8,049 bases of DNA, taken from Pseudomonadota bacterium (GTDB lineage: Bacteria; Desulfobacterota; Desulfobacteria; Desulfobacterales; RPRI01). Made by a program: the position numbers and the translations under genes. The stretch spans positions 1-8,049 of the forward strand of contig JAHJRK010000289.1 of NCBI GenBank assembly GCA_018830925.1. Direction: 5' to 3'. The notes under the pieces are model-generated. The model saw nothing but the letters and a program-made list of their open reading frames with translations. It had not been told where the DNA came from and did no database searches. Positions 1-6,370 of the stretch are shown in pieces; positions within the stretch are counted from its first letter, which is position 1; every line of letters starts with the position of its first letter.

Positions 1-35
1 TGGTTGTGATGATTATGATTATCGTGATGTGTCAT
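1..35 (-). CDS. His-rich N-terminus of a probable metal transporter/chaperone (partial)
   Basis: Only the first 11 complete codons lie in the window, reading MTHHDNHNHHN from an ATG at 35-33 and running off the left edge. A strong Shine-Dalgarno (AAGGAGA, positions 49-43) sits seven bases upstream, and a sigma70-like promoter with an overlapping Fur/Zur-like box lies behind it, so this is very probably a real start. His-rich N-termini are typical of cation-diffusion facilitators, ZIP transporters, some metal P-type ATPases and nickel/zinc GTPase chaperones such as HypB. The fragment cannot separate these. The iron/zinc-type operator would suit a metal-responsive gene; that is inference. Confidence 0.6.
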   Translation of the reverse strand, partial: MTHHDNHNHHN

Positions 36-72
36 TGATTCGTCTCCTTCCTCAAATAGAATGAATATTAAT

Positions 73-91
73 GATAATAATTATAATTACT
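73..91. promoter_or_regulatory. Fur/Zur-like operator
   Basis: Positions 73-91 match 14 of 19 bases of the classical Fur consensus (GATAATGATAATCATTATC). The box covers the -10 hexamer of the leftward promoter, the usual position for repression. AT-rich DNA gives such matches by chance more often than mixed sequence. The support is the combination of site, promoter and a His-rich gene. Zur or MntR are alternatives. Confidence 0.5.
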
Positions 92-106
92 TTGCATGAT
101 AGTCAA
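80..106 (-). promoter_or_regulatory. sigma70-like promoter of the His-rich gene
   Basis: On the minus strand TTGACT (106-101) and a perfect TATAAT (85-80) are separated by 15 bases, slightly short of the usual 16-18. The transcript would start near position 73 and reach the AAGGAGA ribosome-binding site at 49-43. Confidence 0.5.
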
Positions 107-180
107 CAAAACATAATCGAATAGAGACCTTTGGAGAACATCCAATTTTGGCCAAGTACAAGGAAGGCGATAAAAAAGAC

Positions 181-246
181 ATAGGTTTTTGATTCATAGT
201 TACTGGTTTCTGGTTAAAAGAGAAAAACCAGAGACCGGAAACCAAA
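181..246. repeat. Inverted array of degenerate 7-bp repeats (copy 1)
   Basis: The left arm, 181-215, reads on the minus strand as five consecutive heptamers, each starting AA (for example AACCAGA then AACCAGT). The right arm, 226-246, reads on the plus strand as three heptamers (AACCAGA, GACCGGA, AACCAAA). The arms can form an 11-bp stem with one mismatch (205-215 with 226-236) around a 10-base loop. The same kind of element, with similar CAGRA-type heptamers, recurs at 6869-6964. It resembles heptanucleotide short tandem repeat families known from other bacteria; its function is unknown. It directly precedes a truncated PBP gene remnant. Confidence 0.6.
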
Positions 247-259
247 TCTTTATAGTAAT

Positions 260-454
260 CGGGCAAAAGCGGCGCTCCCTGTATGGATCAATTTCATGTC
301 AAAAGCCCTTGCAAACAAACAGGACGAGGCCTTTAATGTGCCTGACGGAGTAGTCAGTGTAAACATAGATCCAGCGACGGGCCTTCCGGCATCATACGAA
401 TCAAAGACCGTTTCAACTGCTCTTTACAGAAAAGGAACCGAACCGGAATATTGA
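260..454 (+). pseudogene. 5'-truncated remnant of a PBP1A-type penicillin-binding protein
   Basis: One frame encodes about 65 residues before TGA at 452-454. It includes AALPVWINFM, then FNVPDGVVSVNIDPATG. These match the extreme C-terminus of class A penicillin-binding proteins (PBP1A/MrcA type), where a small-residue-rich segment and P(V/I)W precede F..P.GVV.V.ID..TG. Everything else is missing: the transglycosylase domain, the SxxK, SxN and KTG motifs, and any normal start. The frame meets a stop (TAA, 215-217) within the heptamer array just upstream. An internal ATG at 296 could start only a 52-residue peptide without catalytic function. This is best read as the tail left by a deletion or rearrangement whose breakpoint lies at or next to the repeat array. 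Confidence 0.7.
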
Positions 455-469
455 CTTTTCCGCGATGTT

Positions 470-493
470 AACGTATTGTTATAAAATACTGTT
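470..493 (+). promoter_or_regulatory. Possible promoter/operator region of the cyclase gene
   Basis: A -10-like TATAAA (480-485) lies inside an imperfect inverted repeat (AAC and GTATT at 470-477, AATAC and GTT at 485-493, with a one-base bulge). No convincing -35 sits at the right distance: TTGACT at 451-456 leaves a spacer of 23 bases. A regulated or non-sigma70 promoter is possible, but the evidence is weak. The cyclase start has only a poor ribosome-binding site (CGGA near 527-530). Confidence 0.25.
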
Positions 494-538
494 CGGGATA
501 GAATAATAAACCGGAGTTGCTCGAAACGGATAATATTT

Positions 539-2791
539 ATGCCTCTTTTTCAAAATAAATTAAAGTTCAACCCTGTCATCATCTCAATCATATCTGTAAT
601 TATAGTAACTTTCTCCTACTTGTACGGTATTCCTTTTCTGGATCTCATGGAATTAAAAACCATAGATTTGAGATTCAAATCAAGAGGAAATATACCTACA
701 ACTTCAGATGTCGTTCTTGCCGTCATAGACGAAAAAAGCATCGCAAAAGAAGGCAAATGGATCTGGCCCAGATCAAAAATGGCGGAACTTGTCAACAGGC
801 TTTCAAATGCCGGAGCTAAAGTAATCGTTTTCGATATCGGGTTTCTTGAAGCCGATGAAAAGAGCACCGTCAGAGCAATAGAAGAAATTCAGAAAAAAAT
901 TAGAGATCTCAGCCAGTTAAATCCTTCATTGGATAAATATCTTGAGGATCTTAAATTCCATACGGACAATGACAGGCTTCTTGCGAATGCAATACGCAAC
1001 TCAAAAGCAAAAGTCGTCCTCGGCTATTTTTTCCAGACCGATGAAGCATCGGCCGGACATATCGATGAAAAAGAAATCCGCATGCACCAGAACAATGTTC
1101 AGAGTTCGGAATACAAGGCCGTCTCCTATTCATCTGAATCGGCTAAAAATATCCCGCTCATCAAAACTTATTCTCCCCAGTCAAACATTAAAATCATTTC
1201 GGAAACAAGCAATTATTCAGGGTATTTCAACATGTTCCCGGATGAGGATGGGGTCGTAAGATGGCTTCCGGCAGTTCTTAAATGCAGGGAGTCTATTTAT
1301 GCTCCTCTCACCATTATCGCCGCGGGCGCATTTCTTGACAGCCAGCCCTCTGTACAGTTGTACGAATACGGCGTCGGTGAAATAAAAATCGGGAATATGT
1401 CAATTCCGACCGATGAGATCGGAAGGATAATAATCAACTACAGGGGGCCCGGAAAAACTTTTCCGCATATTCCAGTAACCGACATTTTGAAAGGCGAAGC
1501 AGATACAAATCTTATAAAAGACAAGATTGTCCTTATAGGGGCCACCGCCGTAGGGGTATATGACCTCAGGGTAACCCCGTTTTCAAATGTGTTCTCCGGT
1601 CTTGAAATCCATGCAAATGTTATAGACAGTATTCTCGGCAAAGACCTTATGTTCTATCCGAGCTGGGCAAATATTTTCGATATATTCGCAATAATTATTG
1701 CCGGGCTGTTTCTTGGAATAATAATTCCCAGAACCAATGTCCTGGCAGGCGCGGCAGCATCATTATTTTTATTTTTCGGATATATTATTATGTGCCAGTA
1801 CCTTTTTTCCGGAAAAGGATGGATATTTAACCTGGTCTATCCTCTTTCGGTCATGATAATCGTCTATGTCGGTATCACACTATTCAGATACATAGCCGAA
1901 TCCAAACAGAAAAAATTTATAAGGGACGCGTTCTCAACATACCTTGCTCCTTCAGTAGTAAAGCAGCTCATCGATTCACCTGAAAAACTCGATCTCGGCG
2001 GACAGGAACGGGATATTTCCGCTTTTTTTTCAGATGTCCAGGGTTTTACAGGCATATCAGAGACTCTCTCCCCTAAAGAGCTGGTTGATCTTTTAAATGA
2101 ATTTCTTACTGAAATGACCGATATCATCCTCGAATTCGAGGGAACAGTAGACAAATTCGAAGGCGACGCGATCATAGCCTTTTTCGGAGCCCCCAACGAC
2201 CTGCCGAACCACGCTGAAGTCGCGTGCAGGGCGTGCATCAAGATGCAGAAAAGGCTGGTGACTCTCAGGACAAAATGGAAACAGGAGGAGAAGCCCGGCC
2301 TTAAGATGCGCATAGGCCTTTGCAGCGGTAACGCCGTTGTCGGGAACATGGGATCAAAAAACCGGATGGATTATACGATGATGGGAGATACGGTAAACAT
2401 CGCGGCAAGACTTGAGGGAGTAAACAAGATTTACGGCATTTACTCGATGATAAGCGATTCTACATTTGCCGCGGCTGGAAACGGAATAGTGACTCGTGAG
2501 ATAGACTCGGTGAACCTGGTGGGAAGAAACGAGCCTGTCACCATATATGAACTCGTAGGGCATCCGGAAGATGTGGATGACGGTATGCGCAGAACTTTCG
2601 ACAGTTACGCAAAAGGGCTTGAGGCATACAGAAAGAGCAACTGGGATCTTGCCATAAAGCAATTCATATCAGCGCTAGACATCACGATAAACGACGGGCC
2701 AGGCAAAACAATGCTGGCCCGCTGCAATGAATATAAAATTAATCCGCCCGCAAAAGACTGGAACGGGGCATATACGATAAAGACGAAATAG
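539..2791 (+). CDS. CHASE2-domain membrane adenylate cyclase (class III) with C-terminal TPR-like segment
   Basis: This 750-residue protein should convert ATP to cAMP in the cytoplasm under control of a periplasmic sensor domain. An N-terminal membrane helix (about 12-30) is followed by a CHASE2 domain (about 35-375; note DVVLAVIDEKSI and WPRSKMAELVNRL). Three membrane helices follow (about 378-396, 401-423, 429-453), and then the catalytic domain (about 488-665). All key residues are present: metal-binding D499 (FFSDVQGFT) and D543 (KFEGD), adenine-selecting K539 and D611 with T613 (DYTMMGD), and transition-state N620 and R624 (NIAARLE). This pattern predicts adenylate rather than guanylate cyclase. 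Residues about 682-730 look like one TPR-type helical repeat, common in this family. The chosen ATG places the first membrane helix correctly. The gene is convergent with the FecR-protein operon. The CHASE2 ligand is unknown. Confidence 0.93.
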   Translation: MPLFQNKLKFNPVIISIISVIIVTFSYLYGIPFLDLMELKTIDLRFKSRGNIPTTSDVVLAVIDEKSIAKEGKWIWPRSKMAELVNRLSNAGAKVIVFDIGFLEADEKSTVRAIEEIQKKIRDLSQLNPSLDKYLEDLKFHTDNDRLLANAIRNSKAKVVLGYFFQTDEASAGHIDEKEIRMHQNNVQSSEYKAVSYSSESAKNIPLIKTYSPQSNIKIISETSNYSGYFNMFPDEDGVVRWLPAVLKCRESIYAPLTIIAAGAFLDSQPSVQLYEYGVGEIKIGNMSIPTDEIGRIIINYRGPGKTFPHIPVTDILKGEADTNLIKDKIVLIGATAVGVYDLRVTPFSNVFSGLEIHANVIDSILGKDLMFYPSWANIFDIFAIIIAGLFLGIIIPRTNVLAGAAASLFLFFGYIIMCQYLFSGKGWIFNLVYPLSVMIIVYVGITLFRYIAESKQKKFIRDAFSTYLAPSVVKQLIDSPEKLDLGGQERDISAFFSDVQGFTGISETLSPKELVDLLNEFLTEMTDIILEFEGTVDKFEGDAIIAFFGAPNDLPNHAEVACRACIKMQKRLVTLRTKWKQEEKPGLKMRIGLCSGNAVVGNMGSKNRMDYTMMGDTVNIAARLEGVNKIYGIYSMISDSTFAAAGNGIVTREIDSVNLVGRNEPVTIYELVGHPEDVDDGMRRTFDSYAKGLEAYRKSNWDLAIKQFISALDITINDGPGKTMLARCNEYKINPPAKDWNGAYTIKTK

Positions 2792-2810
2792 ACCCGGCCA
2801 TATTTTATTT

Positions 2811-2848
2811 GTCGGGGTATCGGAGCGCATGTGCTCCAATACCCCGGC
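2811..2848. terminator. Long hairpin between convergent genes
   Basis: CGGGGTAT (2813-2820) pairs with ATACCCCG (2839-2846), and GGAGC (2822-2826) with GCTCC (2833-2837), around a six-base loop. There is one internal C/A mismatch, and a G-U and a G-C pair extend the base. The hairpin begins 20 bases after the cyclase stop and lies beyond the FecR-gene stop on the other strand, so it could end both transcripts. Neither strand has a U-tract after it, so it may act as an mRNA 3'-end stabiliser or depend on Rho. A second, small hairpin (TCCTC 2866-2870 with GAGGA 2874-2878) sits just after the FecR-gene stop on the minus strand. Confidence 0.55.
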
Positions 2849-2883
2849 ATTCCTCTCGATCAGAATCCTCCCGGAGGAATTGG

Positions 2884-4713
2884 TTAAGGAATTACAGGCG
2901 GCATAGCAGGAGTTATCGGCGCGCCACCTTTGTCACCGACAAAAATGCCGACCGCTGCGTTGTTGTTATTTCCTGCATCCATCGCCCAGGCTCCTCCCAT
3001 ATGTTCGGCATTCGGACCGAAGAGCGATCCGGTACAGGATCTGCTAACAGCATTGAAAGTTGACTGATTGCTTAACTCCCAAGTCCCTCCCGTAATTTTA
3101 AACTCACCGCTTGACCCGATAAAACTGCCTGAAGCGTTGCCAATGAATGCGGAACGGCCTCCTCCTGATACCGACATATCAAAATCCGTCACCGTTTTGG
3201 CCGTCATGTTTATTTCACTGGTAAAAAAACCAACCATGTCTTTTCCGCCATTCCCGTCAAAGTAGGTTCCCCAGGCAGAACCGGCGTAGGTGTAAGCGCC
3301 TGACCTCGCAACCGCAGCATCCGGCGTTACCAGACCTTCTATATAATAGGCCCGGTCGGTAACGGCATATGACGGGAAAGTCAATGGCACCCATCTCGAC
3401 ATTGCCCAGAATCCCCATTCCATATAGCTGTTCTCGCCCAGCCTGTCATCAGTTGGCCAACCGGGAGTGACCGTAGGATTATCCATTTCACGTGTAGTGC
3501 CAAGATCGCCGCTGTCAAAAGGGCCGCCCTCTTCAGTCTTGATCCGCGACACATAGGTCGTCTGATCCGAGCCGGTATCTGTGGCGGAGATGAATCCTAC
3601 TGGATTTACTATGGAATTTCCGCTAACCGAGCCGCTGTTGAAATCGCTTCGGGATAAATTGGTATAAACATCGGCCAGGTAAACGGAAGTTCCGTCAAAT
3701 CTTGCAAGGAGAGCCGAAAAATAGCCTACTCTGGTGCCTGATACTACTTGCGTTTCAACCGTCAGTGCCGTCAGGGCCTGGGCTATCTCTTCAGAGCCGG
3801 TATCGTTTGTATCTCCGGCATCCCCGGTCTCACCGCCTCCGCCCGTTCCGCCTTCACCTGTCCCGCCTTCGCCTGTTCCGCCTCCGCCTGAACTACCGGA
3901 GCCGCCTCCACCTCCGCCACCGCCTTCGGTTGCCCCAAGAAACTGGTTGGCCGTAGCAGGATCTGTCGGTTCAACATTGCCTGCGCCAAGATTGTCAATA
4001 ACAAGAGTCTCACCTGCCCCGACAGTCTGCGTGCCTCCGTCGATGGTCGAGGTTACATCAACTGTGCCCTCAAAACCATAAACTACCGTTTCAAAATTAC
4101 CCGGCTCATTCTGTGCAAGATAAATAAAGCTTTTATCCGAAAGATCGGCGACCTTCTCGCCGACTTTTCGTACCTCAACGCCGAACTTGGTTCCCCTCAC
4201 CCCCATAACCGCAGTCGGAGTCTTAACAGATGCAGAAACTGTTTTGTACTTAAAGAGACGCACCACGTAAAACATGGCCTTGCCCTTAAGCATGCTTATA
4301 ACTGAACTTTTCTTTTTCGAAATCTGATCGTCAACTATTTCATCAGCAATCACCTTGCTGTTCTCAGCCATCGTTATGATATCTTCTGTGGAAAACTTGA
4401 TGCGGCATCTGGAATCCTTCAGAGTATAAAAAACATCCTGCTGATAAACGGCATCTCCTGTCGCTGCAAAATAGGCGCTCTTTGCATCCTTATGAACCAC
4501 AACCACATGGCCTGTCGCATTCTGAATCGAACCAACAGAATTTCCTCCTGATCCAACAAAATAATCCTCAATCTGCATCGACTTGAGTTCATCGGGAATA
4601 AGACCCGGAGCAGCTGATCTTCCGCGCGGGACTCCGGCAGCCACCGCTGATAAAGAAAAGAAAAGAAGCAGAATCGAAAATGCAGCCAATGAAACTGATA
4701 TATATTTTTTCAT
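2884..4713 (-). CDS. Secreted FecR-domain protein with Gly-rich linker and TbpB-like C-terminal domain; probable SLAM/T11SS cargo
   Basis: This is a 609-residue exported protein. MKKYISVSLA plus a hydrophobic core and AVAA form a type I signal peptide (about 1-26); there is no lipobox Cys, so it is probably soluble. A FecR domain spans about 63-182 (GHVVVVHKD, DSRCRIKF, GVRGTKFGVEV). A Gly-rich linker (263-295) follows. The C-terminal third (about 430-596) has short alternating beta strands and FGPNAEHMGGAW followed by AVGIFVGDK. This resembles the last strands of the TbpB/Slam-cargo handle barrel (FYGPNA.E.GG.. then A.G.F.G.K). An alternative ATG at 4728 overlaps the upstream stop, but the start at 4713 is preferred because GGAGGA (4723-4718) precedes it and it begins the signal peptide. 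The upstream gene encodes the likely exporter. There is no TonB receptor or ECF sigma gene nearby, so this is not a classical FecR regulator. The FecR domain is near certain; the TbpB-like barrel is moderately supported. Confidence 0.85.
   Translation of the reverse strand: MKKYISVSLAAFSILLLFFSLSAVAAGVPRGRSAAPGLIPDELKSMQIEDYFVGSGGNSVGSIQNATGHVVVVHKDAKSAYFAATGDAVYQQDVFYTLKDSRCRIKFSTEDIITMAENSKVIADEIVDDQISKKKSSVISMLKGKAMFYVVRLFKYKTVSASVKTPTAVMGVRGTKFGVEVRKVGEKVADLSDKSFIYLAQNEPGNFETVVYGFEGTVDVTSTIDGGTQTVGAGETLVIDNLGAGNVEPTDPATANQFLGATEGGGGGGGGSGSSGGGGTGEGGTGEGGTGGGGETGDAGDTNDTGSEEIAQALTALTVETQVVSGTRVGYFSALLARFDGTSVYLADVYTNLSRSDFNSGSVSGNSIVNPVGFISATDTGSDQTTYVSRIKTEEGGPFDSGDLGTTREMDNPTVTPGWPTDDRLGENSYMEWGFWAMSRWVPLTFPSYAVTDRAYYIEGLVTPDAAVARSGAYTYAGSAWGTYFDGNGGKDMVGFFTSEINMTAKTVTDFDMSVSGGGRSAFIGNASGSFIGSSGEFKITGGTWELSNQSTFNAVSRSCTGSLFGPNAEHMGGAWAMDAGNNNNAAVGIFVGDKGGAPITPAMPPVIP
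3829..3927 (-). repeat. Coding low-complexity repeat (Gly-rich linker)
   Basis: On the minus strand this stretch is G-rich. It encodes a run of glycines, then a five-residue unit of the type GGTGE iterated about three times (an approximate 15-bp DNA repeat). It separates the FecR domain from the C-terminal domain. The repetition makes the linker length prone to slippage, and the many GG runs could form G-quadruplexes. All units are multiples of three bases, so the frame is kept. Confidence 0.7.
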
Positions 4714-4717
4714 ATGT

Positions 4718-4723
4718 TCCTCC
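4718..4723 (-). promoter_or_regulatory. Ribosome-binding site deciding the FecR-protein start
   Basis: GGAGGA read on the minus strand lies four bases before the ATG at 4713. It sits between the overlapping TGATG (upstream stop with an alternative ATG, 4730-4726) and the chosen start. This arrangement suggests translational coupling of the barrel and FecR genes. Confidence 0.6.
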
Positions 4724-4727
4724 ATCA

Positions 4728-6173
4728 TCAGAAGCGGCAGCCTAAACTCAAAGTATACGATGTCCGTTCATAATCATATATTTCGGCATTGGAATTATTG
4801 TCTGTGTATGTGAAAGCAAGCGAAGCATAAAAATACTTCATGAAACCCTGGCTCAGCACTGCGGTTATGCCCTGTCGCTTATCTTCGCGATAGAGATTAT
4901 AAAGAAGAGGTTTGTCCTCAAAGTCTTTCTTGGCCCACTGATATTGCAGAAAGAGTTCTGTCTTGGTCGGAAACTTCGTAAAATAGGACAGACTGCAGTA
5001 TGGCCCGTCATATGTGTTTCTGTCATCATCAGCATCATGGTCGTCATACCCGGCTGTAAGAGAAAAAACATGCTTCCGGTTATCAAGGTAAAAAGTCGGG
5101 GTCAACTCATAACGGCTTTTGTTATTGTCAAGCCCCGATCTGCTTGTAAAATAAAAATTTTCAGCGCTGAACGAATAGAGCCCCTTCAGGCTGAAATACT
5201 GGTTGAAATGATGCTCATATTCAGGATCAACGTGCAGCATGTAAGAGAGACGGTCGCTTCCGTATTCTCTTTCCGTATAGCCGGCAGGCACTTTTATAAT
5301 ATCCCTTCTGCCGACCCACCATGGGCCTGTGCTGATGTCCGCGGATAAGAAATTGAACTGGCTGTAATCAAAATAGGCCTTATTGTAAAATGAGAAGGCG
5401 TTGTTCCACATCAGGCCTTTTGCGTCGCCGATATCAAGAAGGAGATTCCCGGCAAGGCTGGTCACCGAGCCTTCATCCTCCAGCTCGGCAGTCATCCTGT
5501 CCGGCGTCAGGGTGCCTCCCATAACCTGGTATGTATCAAGTTCAGGACCGGAATTGATATTGTCGTCCCACATGACGCCCTGGGCCAATCTTAAGTTCCA
5601 GGATGCTTTCCGGGTTCTTTCGTCAATCGCCGCCATCAATTTAGTCATGTTTTCCAAAACTGCCTTGGGCGGAGACGCGGCTTTGACAAGCTCCAGCTCC
5701 TTTCTCGCCTCATCATAACGTCCCATTGAAAAATATGTAGTTGCAAGCTCGAGTCTTACCCTGTTTAATTTCGGATCGATTGAAAGCATTTGCTTGAATT
5801 TTCCGACAGCAAGCTCCTTCTCTCCTGTCTTCATCGCGCTCGTGCCGATCCAGAACATGATATCCATGGTCTCAGCCTTGCTCGCAATCTCCTGGAATAT
5901 CGGAAGCGCCCTTGCAAAGTCCCTGTCATAATAAAGAACAAGCGCATCGGCAAGTTGTCTGTCTAAAGCCTGAACCTCTTCCGGTTTCATTTTGCTCAGC
6001 TTCTCTACGGCTGCTTTATCTACAGCGCCGGAACCGATTTCATCCCCGATTACTTCTTCATTCTCTTTACCGGAACTTCCGCTATCCTGTTGGGCATTAA
6101 CCAAACCGGTTTGAATAAATATTGATAAAAAGATGAGGATAAAAAGAGATGGCATTTTAATTTTGAAAGGCAT
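4728..6173 (-). CDS. TPR plus outer-membrane beta-barrel protein, SLAM/DUF560 type (probable type XI secretion exporter)
   Basis: This is a 481-residue outer-membrane protein. A signal peptide ends at VNA (about 1-27). A polar linker follows, and then a helical TPR region (about 68-187; for example MFWIGTSAMKTGEKELAVGKFKQML and RLELATTYFSMGRYDEARKEL are two repeats). From about 190 to the end come amphipathic strands rich in aromatics, ending in YTLSLGCRF with a terminal Phe typical of BAM-assembled barrels. The order signal-TPR-barrel, the total length and the junction motif VMWDDNIN match the surface lipoprotein assembly modulator family, which exports TbpB-like proteins. The frame extends upstream to 6299, but GAGGAG (6185-6180) six bases before 6173 and the signal peptide fix the start here. 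Its stop overlaps the region that starts the FecR-domain gene, the likely cargo. Family confidence is good; cargo identity is inferred. Confidence 0.85.
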   Translation of the reverse strand: MPFKIKMPSLFILIFLSIFIQTGLVNAQQDSGSSGKENEEVIGDEIGSGAVDKAAVEKLSKMKPEEVQALDRQLADALVLYYDRDFARALPIFQEIASKAETMDIMFWIGTSAMKTGEKELAVGKFKQMLSIDPKLNRVRLELATTYFSMGRYDEARKELELVKAASPPKAVLENMTKLMAAIDERTRKASWNLRLAQGVMWDDNINSGPELDTYQVMGGTLTPDRMTAELEDEGSVTSLAGNLLLDIGDAKGLMWNNAFSFYNKAYFDYSQFNFLSADISTGPWWVGRRDIIKVPAGYTEREYGSDRLSYMLHVDPEYEHHFNQYFSLKGLYSFSAENFYFTSRSGLDNNKSRYELTPTFYLDNRKHVFSLTAGYDDHDADDDRNTYDGPYCSLSYFTKFPTKTELFLQYQWAKKDFEDKPLLYNLYREDKRQGITAVLSQGFMKYFYASLAFTYTDNNSNAEIYDYERTSYTLSLGCRF

Positions 6174-6179
6174 AATCAA

Positions 6180-6185
6180 CTCCTC
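6180..6185 (-). promoter_or_regulatory. Ribosome-binding site deciding the barrel-protein start
   Basis: GAGGAG on the minus strand sits six bases before the ATG at 6173, which begins a clear signal peptide. The 42 codons of open frame further upstream (to 6299) would place an unusual polar segment before the signal peptide and overlap the predicted control region, so they are taken as non-coding. Confidence 0.7.
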
Positions 6186-6266
6186 TTTATTTAACAAACT
6201 AGTTTTCATACTGAAATAGCTCTTTTGAGCAATCCCAGTGTCAATCCGCGGGAATTCTTGCGCAAC

Positions 6267-6346
6267 ATACCGTAGAACGGCATAACAGTTTTTATTCATT
6301 CACAAATACCGGCATTTGTCAACACGGCATTTAACACACGGCATTT
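6267..6346. promoter_or_regulatory. Array of ATGCCG/ATACCG half-sites upstream of the exporter operon
   Basis: Within about 80 bases the plus strand carries CGGCAT four times (starting 6278, 6310, 6325 and 6339). The last three extend to CGGCATTT and are spaced 15 and 14 bases apart. Two sites are inverted repeats: ATACCGTAGAACGGCAT (6267-6283, one mismatch, 3-base centre) and CAAATACCGGCATTTG (6303-6318, one mismatched pair). On the minus strand TTGACA (6322-6317) overlaps the end of the second palindrome and could be a -35, with a weak -10 (ATGAAT, 6299-6294, 17-base spacer). This looks like a multi-site operator for a dimeric regulator. The regulator is unknown. Confidence 0.5.
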
Positions 6347-6370
6347 AATATCAAATCTTCATATTATTAC

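Noticed and set aside
107..180. Short open stretch on the plus strand ending IGF before TGA, between the Fur-like promoter and the first heptamer array
   Set aside because: It follows a TAG, has no start codon with a ribosome-binding site, and resembles no family I know. It could be another gene scrap but cannot be supported.
451..485. TTGACT at 451 with TATAAA at 480 as a sigma70 promoter for the cyclase
   Set aside because: The 23-base spacer is too long for a standard promoter.
1864..2349. 161-codon open frame on the minus strand inside the cyclase gene
   Set aside because: It is antisense to the conserved cyclase catalytic domain, has no ribosome-binding site, and its translation lacks recognisable features.
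3734..4081. Proline-rich 115-codon frame on the plus strand
   Set aside because: It is the complement of the Gly-rich linker (Gly codons read as Pro on the other strand), a composition artefact.
2884..4713. Classical FecR anti-sigma regulator of a siderophore system
   Set aside because: There is no inner-membrane anchor after the signal peptide, and no ECF sigma factor or TonB-dependent receptor gene in the window.
4944..5348. 134-codon plus-strand frame inside the barrel gene
   Set aside because: It is a shadow of the barrel coding sequence; the barrel frame has a signal peptide, TPRs and a C-terminal Phe.
6294..6310. CRP-like site (TTTGTGAAT on the minus strand) that would tie cAMP to the exporter operon
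   Set aside because: Only one half of the TGTGA-N6-TCACA consensus is present; the second half is AT-rich without a match.
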